Notes: generated by a model from the sequence alone, not told the origin. A stretch of 42,429 nt of DNA from an uncultured Woeseia sp. (GCA_937925605.1 CALALV010000101.1:1-42429), one strand, 5' to 3'. Positions 16,531 through 25,702 are shown, counted from the first letter of the stretch. Made by a program: numbers and translations.

Positions 16531-18224
16531 GGCGCGCCCTGTGCGCGTGGCTGCTGTTCGTGCCGCTCGCGGCCGGCGCGGACGAGCGCATACTCGCCTA
16601 TGCCAGCGATATCCTCGTGCGCGCGGACGGCATCGTCGAGGTCACCGAGACGATCACGGTCCGCGCCGAGGGGCGCGAAATCCGGCGGGGCATCTACCGC
16701 GACTACCCGACGCGCTACCGGGACCGCTACGGCAACGACGTGATCGTGGACTACACGCCGCTCTCCGTGCTGCGCGACGGCCGGCCGGAGCCGTTCCACA
16801 GCGAGGCGCGCGCAAACGGCGTGCGTACCTACTTCGGCAGCGCGGACCGCTTCCTCGATCCCGGCAACTACACCTATACCTACCGCTACGATGCCGGGCG
16901 CATGCTCGGCTTCTTCGAGGGCTACGACGAGCTGTACTGGAATGTCACCGGCAACGGCTGGGAATTCCCGATCGAGCGCGCCAGCGCAACGGTGCGTTTC
17001 GCGTTCCCGCTCGACGAGGGCGACATCGGCGTCGATGCGTGGACCGGGCCGCAGGGTAGCCGTGAGAAGGACTATGCCGCGACCACCGCCGGCGGCGTGG
17101 CCAGCTTCGAAACGACCCGGCCGCTCGCGGCCGGCGAGGGCCTGACGATCGTCGTCAACTGGCCCAAAGGGCACCTCGCCGAGCCCGGCGGTGCCCAGCG
17201 CTTCCTGTGGCTGCTCGAGGACAATCGCCACCTGCTGTTCGCGCTCGGCGGCTGGTGGCTGCTGCTGCTCTACTTCGTGCCCGTCTGGTACCGCTTCGGC
17301 CGCGATCCGGCGCCCGGCGTGACCTTCACGCGCTACGAGCCGCCGCGCGAGCTGTCACCCGCCTCGCTGCGCTACATCCGCCGCATGGGCTATGACAATC
17401 GCGCGTTCACGGCCGCGATTCTCAACCTCGCGGTCAAGGGACGCCTGCGCATCGAGGGCAAGCGCAAGGACCAGGTACTGGTGCGGCAGGAGCCGCAGCG
17501 CGAAATGCCCGCGCTGGCGAAGGGCGAGGCGGAGCTGTACGAGGCGCTGTTCCGCACCGGCGACCGCGTGGAACTCGACGACGAAAATCACCAGCTGTTC
17601 TCCGCCGCGCGCTCGGCGCACCAGCGCTCGCTGCGTGCGGACTATCGCAACCGCTATTTCCGCACGAACGGGCTGATGTCGTTGCCCGCGGTCCTGATCT
17701 TCATTGCGACGCTCGTGCTCGTCTTCGGCGAGGGTCGTCCGCCGGGCATCGCGGTGATCGGGATCCTCGCGGGCATGGTCGTCACGCTGGCGCTGTTCGC
17801 CTGGCTGATGAAGCAGCCGACCGGTCTGGGCCGCCGGGTGCTGGACGAGATCGACGGATTCCGCGAGTACCTCGAGATCGCGGAAAAGGACGAGATGAAC
17901 CTGCGCAACCCGCCGGAGAAGACGCCCGAGCTGTTCGAGCGCTACCTGCCGTTCGCGCTGGCGCTCGGCGTCGAGCAGGAGTGGGCCGAGCGCTTCGCGA
18001 GCGTGTTCGCGCGCCTGCAGGCCGCCGAGGGCCATCCGTACCGGCCAGCGTGGTACGGTGGCCGTTGGGACATCGTCAACGTCCGCGCGGCCACGGCCCG
18101 GCTGTCCAACGGGCTGCACTCGGCCATCAGCTCCTCGATGACCGCGCCGGGCTCCGCCTCGGGCAGCGGCGGCGGCGGCTCTTCCGGCGGCGGCGGGGGC
18201 GGTGGCGGTGGCGGTGGCTGGTAG
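16527..18224 (+). CDS. DUF2207 membrane protein
   Basis: 565 residues. A signal peptide (about 1-18), an extracytoplasmic DUF2207 domain (about 25-210; signatures include GIYRDYPTRYRDRYG and ELYWNVTGNGWEFP), a transmembrane helix near 236-256, a cytoplasmic stretch, and two further helices between about 390 and 435. The tail is an extreme glycine/serine run ending in W, as in many family members. It overlaps LemA by 4 nt; LemA and DUF2207 commonly travel together and presumably form one membrane assembly. Function unknown. Confidence 0.9.
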   Translation: MRRALCAWLLFVPLAAGADERILAYASDILVRADGIVEVTETITVRAEGREIRRGIYRDYPTRYRDRYGNDVIVDYTPLSVLRDGRPEPFHSEARANGVRTYFGSADRFLDPGNYTYTYRYDAGRMLGFFEGYDELYWNVTGNGWEFPIERASATVRFAFPLDEGDIGVDAWTGPQGSREKDYAATTAGGVASFETTRPLAAGEGLTIVVNWPKGHLAEPGGAQRFLWLLEDNRHLLFALGGWWLLLLYFVPVWYRFGRDPAPGVTFTRYEPPRELSPASLRYIRRMGYDNRAFTAAILNLAVKGRLRIEGKRKDQVLVRQEPQREMPALAKGEAELYEALFRTGDRVELDDENHQLFSAARSAHQRSLRADYRNRYFRTNGLMSLPAVLIFIATLVLVFGEGRPPGIAVIGILAGMVVTLALFAWLMKQPTGLGRRVLDEIDGFREYLEIAEKDEMNLRNPPEKTPELFERYLPFALALGVEQEWAERFASVFARLQAAEGHPYRPAWYGGRWDIVNVRAATARLSNGLHSAISSSMTAPGSASGSGGGGSSGGGGGGGGGGGW

Positions 18225-18257
18225 CCGCTGACGAACGCCCGCGCTGCGCGCGGGTCG

Positions 18258-18263
18258 TACAAT
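18258..18263 (+). promoter_or_regulatory. Candidate -10 box before the rhomboid gene
   Basis: TACAAT lies 28 bp before the TTG start, downstream of a GC hairpin (CCCGCGC and GCGCGGG at about 18238-18254) that could slow transcription leaving the DUF2207 gene. No T-run follows the hairpin, so it is not a standard terminator. Confidence 0.3.
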
Positions 18264-18291
18264 CACTCGCGACAACAGGAATCACGACGAT

Positions 18292-18924
18292 TTGAGCCAG
18301 TTCGCCTACCAGCGCCCGTCCTACGACAACAGCGCCATCCCGACCGTCATCTTCACGCTGCTCGTGATCAACGGGCTCGCGTTCGCCGCCCAGCAGTTCC
18401 TGTGGAGCTACCTGCTGTACTACCTGGCGCTGTGGCCGCTCGGCACGGGCCCCGGCAATCCGTCGTTCATGCCGTGGCAACTCGTGAGCTACGGGTTCCT
18501 GCACGGCGACCTGATGCACATCTTTTTCAACATGTTCGGCCTGTGGATGTTCGGCCGCGACCTCGAACGGCTCATGGGGCCGCGCAACTTCCTGGTCTAT
18601 TACATGACCTGCGTGATCGGCGCCGGCCTCGTGCAGCTGCTGTTCGCGGCCGTCGTCGGCGGCGTGTACCCGACGGTCGGCGCCTCGGGCGGCGTATTCG
18701 GCATCCTGCTCGCCTACGCCATGTTCTTTCCGAACCGCACCGTCATGCTGCTGTTCCCGCCGATCCCGATGCGCGCCAAGTACTTCGTGCTGTTCTACGG
18801 GCTGCTGGAGCTGTACCTCGGCGTCAGCGGCATGGCGCCCGGCGTCGCGCACTTCGCGCACCTGGGCGGCCTGCTGTTCGGCTTCCTGCTGCTGCAGTAC
18901 TGGCGGCGGCAGCGACGCCGGTGA
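18292..18924 (+). CDS. Rhomboid family intramembrane serine protease
   Basis: 210 residues starting at TTG 18292; no in-frame ATG lies nearby and AGGA is about a dozen bases upstream. Six membrane segments can be seen. Catalytic machinery is intact: H76 and N80 in HIFFNMFG (oxyanion support), nucleophile S132 in GASGGVFG, and H190 in HFAHLGG. Rhomboids cleave transmembrane substrates inside the inner membrane. The GTGA overlap with the following TldD-like gene indicates translational coupling, so a functional link between the two proteases is plausible but unproven. Confidence 0.92.
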   Translation: MSQFAYQRPSYDNSAIPTVIFTLLVINGLAFAAQQFLWSYLLYYLALWPLGTGPGNPSFMPWQLVSYGFLHGDLMHIFFNMFGLWMFGRDLERLMGPRNFLVYYMTCVIGAGLVQLLFAAVVGGVYPTVGASGGVFGILLAYAMFFPNRTVMLLFPPIPMRAKYFVLFYGLLELYLGVSGMAPGVAHFAHLGGLLFGFLLLQYWRRQRRR

Positions 18925-20465
18925 CGACCATCGATCGCCGCGCGTTCCTGCGCCGGCTGGCCGCGGGCGGCGCGCTGGTCACGGCGCCGGCCTTCCTCGC
19001 CGGCTGCGGCGTGCGCCCGGCCTTAGAGCTCGCGGAGACGCCGCCCGCCAATCCCTTTCTCGACTGGTTCGGCCTCGGCGAGCGCGAACTGGCCCGGGTC
19101 CTCGCGGAGCTCGGCGGCGGCGGCGGAGAGTTCGGCGAGGCCTACTTCCAGCACACGCGCGGGCGACGACTGCGGCGGGTGGACGGCGCGCCGGAGTCTG
19201 CCGACGCGACGATAGAGCAGGGCGCCGGGCTGCGCGTCGTCCGGCACGGACGCACGACGTTCGCGCACACCGAGAACCTGGAACTCGACGCACTGCGCGC
19301 CGCGGCGCGCCAGGCCGCCTCGCTGGACGCTGCGCCGCCCGTCGCCACCGGCGCTTTCGTTGCCGCGCCGCGCGCCGATCGCTACGCCGTGGCCGCCCCG
19401 TGGTCCGACGTGTCCGATGCGGCGCGGACCCGCCTGTTCGAGCGCGTCGAGGCGGCGGTGCGCGCAGCGGACCCCGGCGTGACCCGGGTCGTCGTCGACT
19501 GGCGCGATCGCGACGAGCGCATTCTCGTTGCCTCGCTGGACGGGCGCCTGGTCGACGACCGGCGACCGCTGGCCAGCCTCGCGCTGCAGGTCAGCATCCG
19601 CCGCGGCGACGAAACCCAGTCCGGCTTCGCCAGCCGCTCGCTGCGCGACGGCCCCGGCGGCTTCGCGGACGAGGTCCTGGACGAGCTGGCCGCGACGGCG
19701 GTGCGCCGGGCGCAGACGCGCTTCGAGGCACGCCGCCCGCCGGCCGGCGAGCTGCCGGTCGTGCTGGCCGCGGGCGTCGCCGGCGTCCTGCTGCAGGAAG
19801 CCGTCGGCCATGCGCTGGAAGGCGACTTCGTCGCGTCCGGCGAAAGCGTTTACGCGCGGAGCGTGGGCGAGACCGTTGCGAGCGACGCGGTCACGCTGGT
19901 CGATGATGCAACGCTGCCGCATGCGCGCGGCGCGCTCAACGTCGACGATGAAGGCACCGCGACCGGGCGCACGCCGCTGGTCGAGCGGGGCGTGCTGCGC
20001 GGATTCCTGCACGATCGCCGCAGCGCCGACCGCGCCGGCGTTGCCACGACCGGCTCCGCGCGCCGCGAGTCGTTCCGCCATGCCCCGCTGCCGCGGATGA
20101 GCTGTACCCTGCTGGCCGACGGCACGACCGCCGCCGCGGAACTGGAAGGCGGCCTCGAGCTCGGCATCGTCGCCGAGACCGTCACGGCCGGTCGCGCGGA
20201 CCCGGGTGGCGGTGCCTTCAGCTTCACGGTCCGCAATGGCTGGCTCGTCGAGAAAGGCCGCCGCACGCAGCCGATCCGCGACGTCACCCTGTCCGGGACC
20301 GGCAGCGGGCTCCTGGCCGGGCTCGTGCGAGTCGGCGACGACGGCCGGCTCGACCCCGGTGGCTGGACCTGCGGCAAGCACGGGCAGCGCGTGCCGGTGT
20401 CGCCGGGCTCGCCGAGCGTGCTGGTCGAGGGCCTCACGGTCTCGCCGCCGGCGGCCAACGCCTGA
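18921..20465 (+). CDS. Exported TldD/PmbA-family protein with altered zinc motif
   Basis: 514 residues from GTG 18921, sharing GTGA with the rhomboid stop. The N-terminus (IDRRAFLRRLAAGGALVTAP, then FLAGC) is a twin-arginine signal with a lipobox at about Cys33, unlike cytoplasmic E. coli TldD. The body carries TldD hallmarks: LLQEAVGHALEGD and the C-terminal WTCGKHGQRVPVSPG with the zinc-ligand cysteine at C484. The normal HExxxH motif is QExxxH here: the first histidine is Gln292 (codon CAG at 19794), while E293 and H297 remain. Either zinc binding is altered or the protein is non-peptidase. No TldE/PmbA partner is present in the window. Family assignment is firm; activity is uncertain. Confidence 0.85.
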   Translation: MTTIDRRAFLRRLAAGGALVTAPAFLAGCGVRPALELAETPPANPFLDWFGLGERELARVLAELGGGGGEFGEAYFQHTRGRRLRRVDGAPESADATIEQGAGLRVVRHGRTTFAHTENLELDALRAAARQAASLDAAPPVATGAFVAAPRADRYAVAAPWSDVSDAARTRLFERVEAAVRAADPGVTRVVVDWRDRDERILVASLDGRLVDDRRPLASLALQVSIRRGDETQSGFASRSLRDGPGGFADEVLDELAATAVRRAQTRFEARRPPAGELPVVLAAGVAGVLLQEAVGHALEGDFVASGESVYARSVGETVASDAVTLVDDATLPHARGALNVDDEGTATGRTPLVERGVLRGFLHDRRSADRAGVATTGSARRESFRHAPLPRMSCTLLADGTTAAAELEGGLELGIVAETVTAGRADPGGGAFSFTVRNGWLVEKGRRTQPIRDVTLSGTGSGLLAGLVRVGDDGRLDPGGWTCGKHGQRVPVSPGSPSVLVEGLTVSPPAANA

Positions 20466-20713
20466 GGGCCTGCCCGCGGCCACGTGGCTGTGGCATGCTG
20501 TACCGCTCTGTCTTACCGGGGCGCGGACTGTCGCCGTATGCAGACACTGGATTGGAAAACCAGATACGGTATAGTTATCGGTCAAGAGCTTTATATGGGC
20601 AATGATTGCCTGATTCGAGCATGGATGTTCGGCACGACCGCAGCGCCTCCGACGGTGCAGAACGACCCGTCGGCCTGCCCGCGCGGCGCTGATTTCTCCT
20701 ACAGGACTGCCTT
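20466..20713 (+). promoter_or_regulatory. Intergenic region upstream of the GGDEF/EAL gene with operator-like dyad
   Basis: A locally AT-richer stretch holds a TATAGT hexamer at 20570-20575 as a possible -10 and, 22 bp downstream, the 13-bp dyad GGCAATGATTGCC at 20598-20610, whose 6-bp arms pair perfectly around one central base. A repressor site just after the transcription start is a reasonable reading. No -35 of quality is seen and no c-di-GMP riboswitch motif was recognised. The small frame at 20484-20717 is not protein-like. Confidence 0.35.
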
Positions 20714-23700
20714 GTGAACGCGAACTCCGGATCACCGGACAGCGCCAGGTTGCCGGCCCGCGCCCTGGGCCGCGGCTACCAGTCGCGGGCACGCGCGGCG
20801 CGCGCGCGCCTCGCGCGCGTAGCCGGCGGCGTCCTGCTCGCGGTATCCCTGCTGGCCCTGTTCGGCTGGCTGGCCGGGCTGCCCCTGCTCGTGCGGGTGT
20901 TGCCGCACTGGGCGCCGATGAGCGTGCCGACCGCCCTCGGTTTCGCCTGCCTGGGCCTGGCATTCCTGCTGCCGCGTGGCGCAGGCGCCGGCCTCGGTTC
21001 GCGTCTGGCCGCGCGCAGCGCCGCCGGCGTGGCAGGCCTGCTAGCCGCCGTCGTGCTGGTCCGCCAGGCGCTCGGGTTGCCGCCGGCCGTCGAAACCTGG
21101 CTGGCTTTCGGCAGCGCGTCGCCGTCAGCCGGCGGAGTCATGGCGGGCGCGTCCGCGACCGGGCTGATGCTGATCGCGTTGTCCGCGCTGCTGGTCGACT
21201 GGCGCACCGCGGGCGACCTGCGGCCGGCGCTGGTGCTCGCGCCGGTCGCCGGCACGATAGGGCTGCTCGGCACGATCGGTCACATCTACGACGCCGCGTC
21301 CCTGTATGCCGTGCCGTATTTCGCCGGGCTGTCGCTGCCGACCTCGGTCATGCTCTGCGTCGCGGCAGTCGGCATCCTGGGAGTGCACCCCGACAAGGGG
21401 CCACTCGGCGTGCTCTCGTCCGACGGCCGCGGCTCGCGACTGGCCCGCCGGCTGCTGCCGGTCGCGGTCGTGCTGCCGGTGCTGATCGGCTGGGCCCGCC
21501 TGCAGGGCGAACGCGTGGGTCTGTACGAGTTCGAATTCGGCCTCGCGCTGTTCGCGACCGCCAGCGTGCTGGTGTTCTGCACGATGATCTGGCTGACCGC
21601 GAGCTCGCTGAACCGCGAGGACATCCTGCGCCGCCACGCCAACGAGGTGCTCGAACACGACGCCGTCCGCCGCCGTATCCTGTTCGAGCAGGCCAAGGAC
21701 GGCATCCTGCTGCTCGGTCCGGACCACCGGGTCATCGAAGCAAACGCGAGTTTTTCGCAGCTGATCGGCTACGCGCCGGCGGCCGTCCGGGGACTGCATC
21801 CATGGGACTGGATCGTCGATTCGCACACGCGCGAGCACGTGGTGTCCGACTGGACCCGGCTCGACCGGGATGGCGCAACCTTCGAGGCGCAGCTGCGACG
21901 TCGCGACGGCACGCTCATCGATGCCGAGGTCAGCTGCAGCACGGCCACCTTCGACGGCCAGCAGTTCCTGTTCTTCGTTTGTCGCGATATCACGCAGCGC
22001 AAGCGCGCGCAGGCCGACCTGCACGCGAGCGAGCAACGCTTCCGCCGCGCGCTGGCCAATATCCCGGACGTCGTCGTGCTCTACGACACGGACCTGCGCA
22101 TCCAGTACGTCAACAACGCGACCCGCGCGCTGACCGGTAAGGCGCCCGAAGAGCTGCTCGGCAAGCGCGACGAGGAAGTGCTGCCGCCGGACCTGTGCAA
22201 CGCGTACCTGCCGGCGCTGCGCAAGGCATTTCTCACCCGGCAGATCTGCGCGGTCGAAAGCGACGTCGACATGCCAGGCAGCGGCCGCCGGTCGTTGCGC
22301 ATGACCTGCGTGCCCCTGCTCGACCGCGACGGGGAAGTGCGCGAGGTGCTCGGGGTGACACGCGATTTCACGTCGCGCAAGCGCGCCGAGGAAGCGATCC
22401 GAGCCAGCGAGAAAAAATTCCGCGGCCTGATCGAACAGGCGGGCGACGGCATCGTCGTCTGCGATCGCGACGGTCGCGTCGAACTGGTCAACAGCCGCTG
22501 CTGCGAGTTGCTCGGCATCAGCGAGGCGGCGCTGCTGGGGCGATCCTGCACGGACGTGCTCGGCGGCCCCGACGAATCCGGTGCCGGCAGGCAGCTCAAG
22601 GAACTCGCGCCGGGCAGCAACCGCCGCTTCGAGCGCCAGCTCGAGCGCGCGGACGGCAGCCTGTTCCCGGCCGAGATCGCGGTCACGGTGCTCGATACCG
22701 GGGCGCTGCAGGTCCGATTCCAGGACATCACGTCGCGCCACCAGCAGGAACAGAAGATCGCCCGCTTCGCGCGCATCCAGGCCGTCACGAGCAGCATCAA
22801 CGCCGCGATCCTGCGTCTGCGTAACCGGCGCGAACTACTCGCGGAGACTTGTCGCGTCGCCGTCGAGGACGGCCGTTTCTGCGCGGGCTGGATCGGCGTG
22901 ATCGACGACGACGAGGGCGATCTGAAGCTGGTCGCCCAGTCCGGCATGGGCAGCCGCTGCGACGAGCTGCTGAACCAGCCGCTCGAGCTGATGCCGGAAG
23001 GCGCGGCGGAACGCGCCGTGTTCGCAAGGCAGCCGGTCTACGAGAACGACTTCGGCCGCGGCGGGAAGACCACGCCCATTCGCGAGCTGGCGATCGGGCA
23101 GGGCGCGCGCTCGGTCGTGGCGCTGCCGTTCACGGTCGAGGGCGAGACCTACGGTGTGCTCGTGCTGTACGCCGACGAGGCAAATCACTTCGACGAGGAG
23201 GAGCTGCGCCTGCTGAGCGAACTCGCCGACGACGTCGCCTTCGGGCTCGAGTTCATCGCCAAGGAAGAACGCGTCGATTACCTGGCGTACTACGACATGA
23301 TGACCGGCCTGCCCAATCGCAGCCTGTTCTTCAACCGGCTCTCACGGCAGTTGCAGGAAGCGGAGGAGAGCGGTGAGCGCACGGTGCTCGGCGTCTTCGA
23401 CATCGACCGCTTCCGCATGATCAACGACACCTACGGGCGCCACGAGGGCGACGCGGTGATCGCGGAGGTCGCGGAGCGCCTGAACGATGCTGTCGACGAG
23501 AGCGACACGGTCGCGCGCATCAGCGCCAATACGTTCGCGGTCGCGATTACGGACAGCTGGGATGACGCGGACATCGGCCATCGCCTCGAGCAGCTGGACG
23601 AGGCGCTGTTCGCGGCAGCCTTCCGCATCGGCGAAGAGGACGTGCGCATTGCGGCGACGACCGGCGCGGCAGTCCACCCGGACGACGCCGGCAGCCCGGA

Positions 23701-24589
23701 AGAGCTGCTCGGCAACGCCGAGGCGGCCCTGCGCAACGCGAAGACCCGCAACTTGCGCCGGCTGCTGTACAGCCGCGACATGAACGAGCGGGTCGCAGAG
23801 TCACTGCGTTTCGAGAACCGGGTGCGCGCCGCGGTGGAGAACGGCGAGCTGGCGATGTGGTACCAGCCGAAGGTCTGTTCCCGCACCGGCGAGCTGCGCG
23901 GGCTCGAAGCCCTGATGCGCTGGAAGGACCCGGAAACCGGCCGCATGGTCTCGCCGGAGACCTTCATCCCGGTCATGGAACACACCGGGGTCATCCTGCA
24001 GGCCGGCTGCTGGGCACTGCAGCAGGTCGCGGGCGATTGCCTGCGCTGGCAGGAGCAGGGCGTCGCGCCGCCGCGCGTCGCGGTCAACGTCTCGCCGATC
24101 CAGCTCGCGCAGCAAAACCTCGTCGGCTCGCTGGTCGAGGCGCAGATCGTCGCCAACAGCGCCGGTACCGCAATCGACCTCGAGATTACCGAGAGCGTCA
24201 TCATGGATGATGTCGACACGGTCATTCCGCGGCTGCGGACCCTGCACAGCGTCGGCACCCGCATTCACGTCGACGACTTCGGCACCGGCTACTCGTCGCT
24301 GGCCTACATCGCCCAGCTGCCGATCGACGCCCTGAAGATCGACCGCAGCTTCGTGTCCGAACTCACCGCGGGGTCCGACGGCATCGGTATCGTGCGCACG
24401 ATCGTATCGCTGGCGAAAGCGATGAAGCTGCAGGTCATCGCGGAGGGCGTCGAAACCGAGGAACAGGCGGAGCTGCTGAAGAGCCTCGACTGCGACGAGC
24501 TGCAGGGCTACCACATCGGCCGCCCATTGCCTGCGGACGAGACTTATACCGTGATCGCGGAGCTCGCCGGGCGCGGCAAGCCGGCCTAG
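20714..24589 (+). CDS. Membrane PAS-PAS-PAS-GAF-GGDEF-EAL c-di-GMP signalling protein
   Basis: 1291 residues from GTG 20714 (AGGA upstream). Order: N-terminal multi-helix membrane sensor (about 30-300); three PAS domains (about 318-435, 435-555, 560-680); a GAF domain (about 690-855); GGDEF (about 855-1030); EAL (about 1045-1285). The GGDEF signature is degenerate (SANTF at 937-941), so no cyclase activity is expected. The EAL domain is intact: GLEALMRW, ITESVIMDD, DDFGTGYSSLAYI, LKIDRSF and VIAEGVETEEQ keep the metal and catalytic residues. Likely a sensor-controlled c-di-GMP phosphodiesterase at the inner membrane. The stop overlaps that of the convergent acdS gene in a CTAG tetranucleotide. 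Confidence 0.93.
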   Translation: MNANSGSPDSARLPARALGRGYQSRARAARARLARVAGGVLLAVSLLALFGWLAGLPLLVRVLPHWAPMSVPTALGFACLGLAFLLPRGAGAGLGSRLAARSAAGVAGLLAAVVLVRQALGLPPAVETWLAFGSASPSAGGVMAGASATGLMLIALSALLVDWRTAGDLRPALVLAPVAGTIGLLGTIGHIYDAASLYAVPYFAGLSLPTSVMLCVAAVGILGVHPDKGPLGVLSSDGRGSRLARRLLPVAVVLPVLIGWARLQGERVGLYEFEFGLALFATASVLVFCTMIWLTASSLNREDILRRHANEVLEHDAVRRRILFEQAKDGILLLGPDHRVIEANASFSQLIGYAPAAVRGLHPWDWIVDSHTREHVVSDWTRLDRDGATFEAQLRRRDGTLIDAEVSCSTATFDGQQFLFFVCRDITQRKRAQADLHASEQRFRRALANIPDVVVLYDTDLRIQYVNNATRALTGKAPEELLGKRDEEVLPPDLCNAYLPALRKAFLTRQICAVESDVDMPGSGRRSLRMTCVPLLDRDGEVREVLGVTRDFTSRKRAEEAIRASEKKFRGLIEQAGDGIVVCDRDGRVELVNSRCCELLGISEAALLGRSCTDVLGGPDESGAGRQLKELAPGSNRRFERQLERADGSLFPAEIAVTVLDTGALQVRFQDITSRHQQEQKIARFARIQAVTSSINAAILRLRNRRELLAETCRVAVEDGRFCAGWIGVIDDDEGDLKLVAQSGMGSRCDELLNQPLELMPEGAAERAVFARQPVYENDFGRGGKTTPIRELAIGQGARSVVALPFTVEGETYGVLVLYADEANHFDEEELRLLSELADDVAFGLEFIAKEERVDYLAYYDMMTGLPNRSLFFNRLSRQLQEAEESGERTVLGVFDIDRFRMINDTYGRHEGDAVIAEVAERLNDAVDESDTVARISANTFAVAITDSWDDADIGHRLEQLDEALFAAAFRIGEEDVRIAATTGAAVHPDDAGSPEELLGNAEAALRNAKTRNLRRLLYSRDMNERVAESLRFENRVRAAVENGELAMWYQPKVCSRTGELRGLEALMRWKDPETGRMVSPETFIPVMEHTGVILQAGCWALQQVAGDCLRWQEQGVAPPRVAVNVSPIQLAQQNLVGSLVEAQIVANSAGTAIDLEITESVIMDDVDTVIPRLRTLHSVGTRIHVDDFGTGYSSLAYIAQLPIDALKIDRSFVSELTAGSDGIGIVRTIVSLAKAMKLQVIAEGVETEEQAELLKSLDCDELQGYHIGRPLPADETYTVIAELAGRGKPA

Positions 24590-25599
24590 CCATTGCGATA
24601 CAGGTAGCTGTAGGCGTTGATCGCCGGCACGCCGCCGAGGTGCGCGTACAGCACGTTGCTGCCAGGCGGGAAATAGTCCTTGCGGACGAGGTCGATCAGC
24701 CCCTGCATCGACTTGCCCTCGTAGACCGGGTCCGTGAGCATGCCCTCGAGCCGGGCGCACGTTCGGATGGCGTCGTTGGTCTCGGCCGAAGGGAGGCCGT
24801 AGGCCGGGTAGGCGTAGTCCTCGATCAGCGTGAGGTCCTCGTCCGTGATTTCCCGACCGAGGCCGACCAGCTCCGCGGTGTGTTCGGCGATGGACATGAC
24901 CTGCTCGCGGGTCTGCGCGGGCGTGGCCGAGGCATCGATGCCGACGACCCGTGCCGCGCGGCCGTCGGCGGCGAAACCGACCAGCATGCCGGCGTGCGTG
25001 GAGCCGGTGACGGTGCAGACGACGATATAGTCGAAGTGCACGCCGAGCTCGCGTTCCTGGGCCCGCACTTCCTCGGCGAAGCCGACGAAGCCGAGTCCGC
25101 CGTACTTGTGCACCGAGGCGCCGGCCGGGATCGGGTAGGGCTTGCCGCCGCGATCCTCGACGTCTTCCAGCGCCCGCTCCCAGCTTTCCCGGATGCCGAT
25201 GTCGAAGCCCTCGTCGACCAGCTCGACCTCGGCGCCCATCAGCCGTGACATGAGGATGTTGCCGACCCGGTCGTAGACCGCGTCCGAGTAGGCGACCCAG
25301 CTCTCCTGCACCAGGCGGCATTTCATGCCGAGCTTCGCGGCGACGGCGGCGACCTGGCGCGTGTGGTTGGACTGCACGCCGCCTATCGTCACGAGCGTGT
25401 CGGCGCCCTGCGCGAGCGCATCGGGCACGATGTACTCGAGCTTGCGCAGCTTGTTGCCGCCGAACGCGAGCCCGGAGTTGCAGTCCTCGCGCTTGGCAAA
25501 GACGGTGACCCGATCGCCGAGGTGCGCGGACAGGCGCTCGAGCTTTTCGATCGGCGTCGGGCCGAAAGTGAGCGGGTAGCGTTCGAATTTCTCGAGCAT
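24586..25599 (-). CDS. acdS: 1-aminocyclopropane-1-carboxylate (ACC) deaminase
   Basis: A 337-residue PLP enzyme that cleaves ACC to 2-oxobutanoate and ammonia in the cytoplasm. The PLP lysine is K50 in GGNKLRK; family members have K51. True ACC deaminases are separated from D-cysteine desulfhydrases by a Tyr-Glu pair and a leucine near the end; here Y293-E294 (PVYEGKSMQG) and L321 (HLGGVPAINAY) match the deaminase pattern with a consistent -1 offset. D-cysteine desulfhydrase is therefore disfavoured. The length matches the 338-residue family. It stands alone, divergent from the dienelactone hydrolase. No acdR-like regulator is in the window. The enzyme suggests contact with plants, algae or their debris, which is inference. 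Confidence 0.9.
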   Translation of the reverse strand: MLEKFERYPLTFGPTPIEKLERLSAHLGDRVTVFAKREDCNSGLAFGGNKLRKLEYIVPDALAQGADTLVTIGGVQSNHTRQVAAVAAKLGMKCRLVQESWVAYSDAVYDRVGNILMSRLMGAEVELVDEGFDIGIRESWERALEDVEDRGGKPYPIPAGASVHKYGGLGFVGFAEEVRAQERELGVHFDYIVVCTVTGSTHAGMLVGFAADGRAARVVGIDASATPAQTREQVMSIAEHTAELVGLGREITDEDLTLIEDYAYPAYGLPSAETNDAIRTCARLEGMLTDPVYEGKSMQGLIDLVRKDYFPPGSNVLYAHLGGVPAINAYSYLYRNG

Positions 25600-25702
25600 G
25601 TAGGGGCTCCCGGCGACCGTTGGCCGATCCTAGCATGCCGTCTGCCGTTTCCTGCGGGTGCTATAGTCGCCGCTCCTGCCAGCGCCACCCGGGAGATGCG
25701 CC

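Noticed and set aside
8931..20582. Shared 11-mer TAGTTATCGGT at 8931 and 20572 as a common regulator site
   Set aside because: An 11-base match between two places in a 42 kb window is expected by chance and the orientation relative to the genes differs.
20466..20713. c-di-GMP riboswitch before the EAL gene
   Set aside because: The conserved GEMM core was searched for by eye and not found.
20484..20717. 77-codon frame before the EAL gene
   Set aside because: No ribosome binding site, overlaps promoter-like elements, and is not protein-like.
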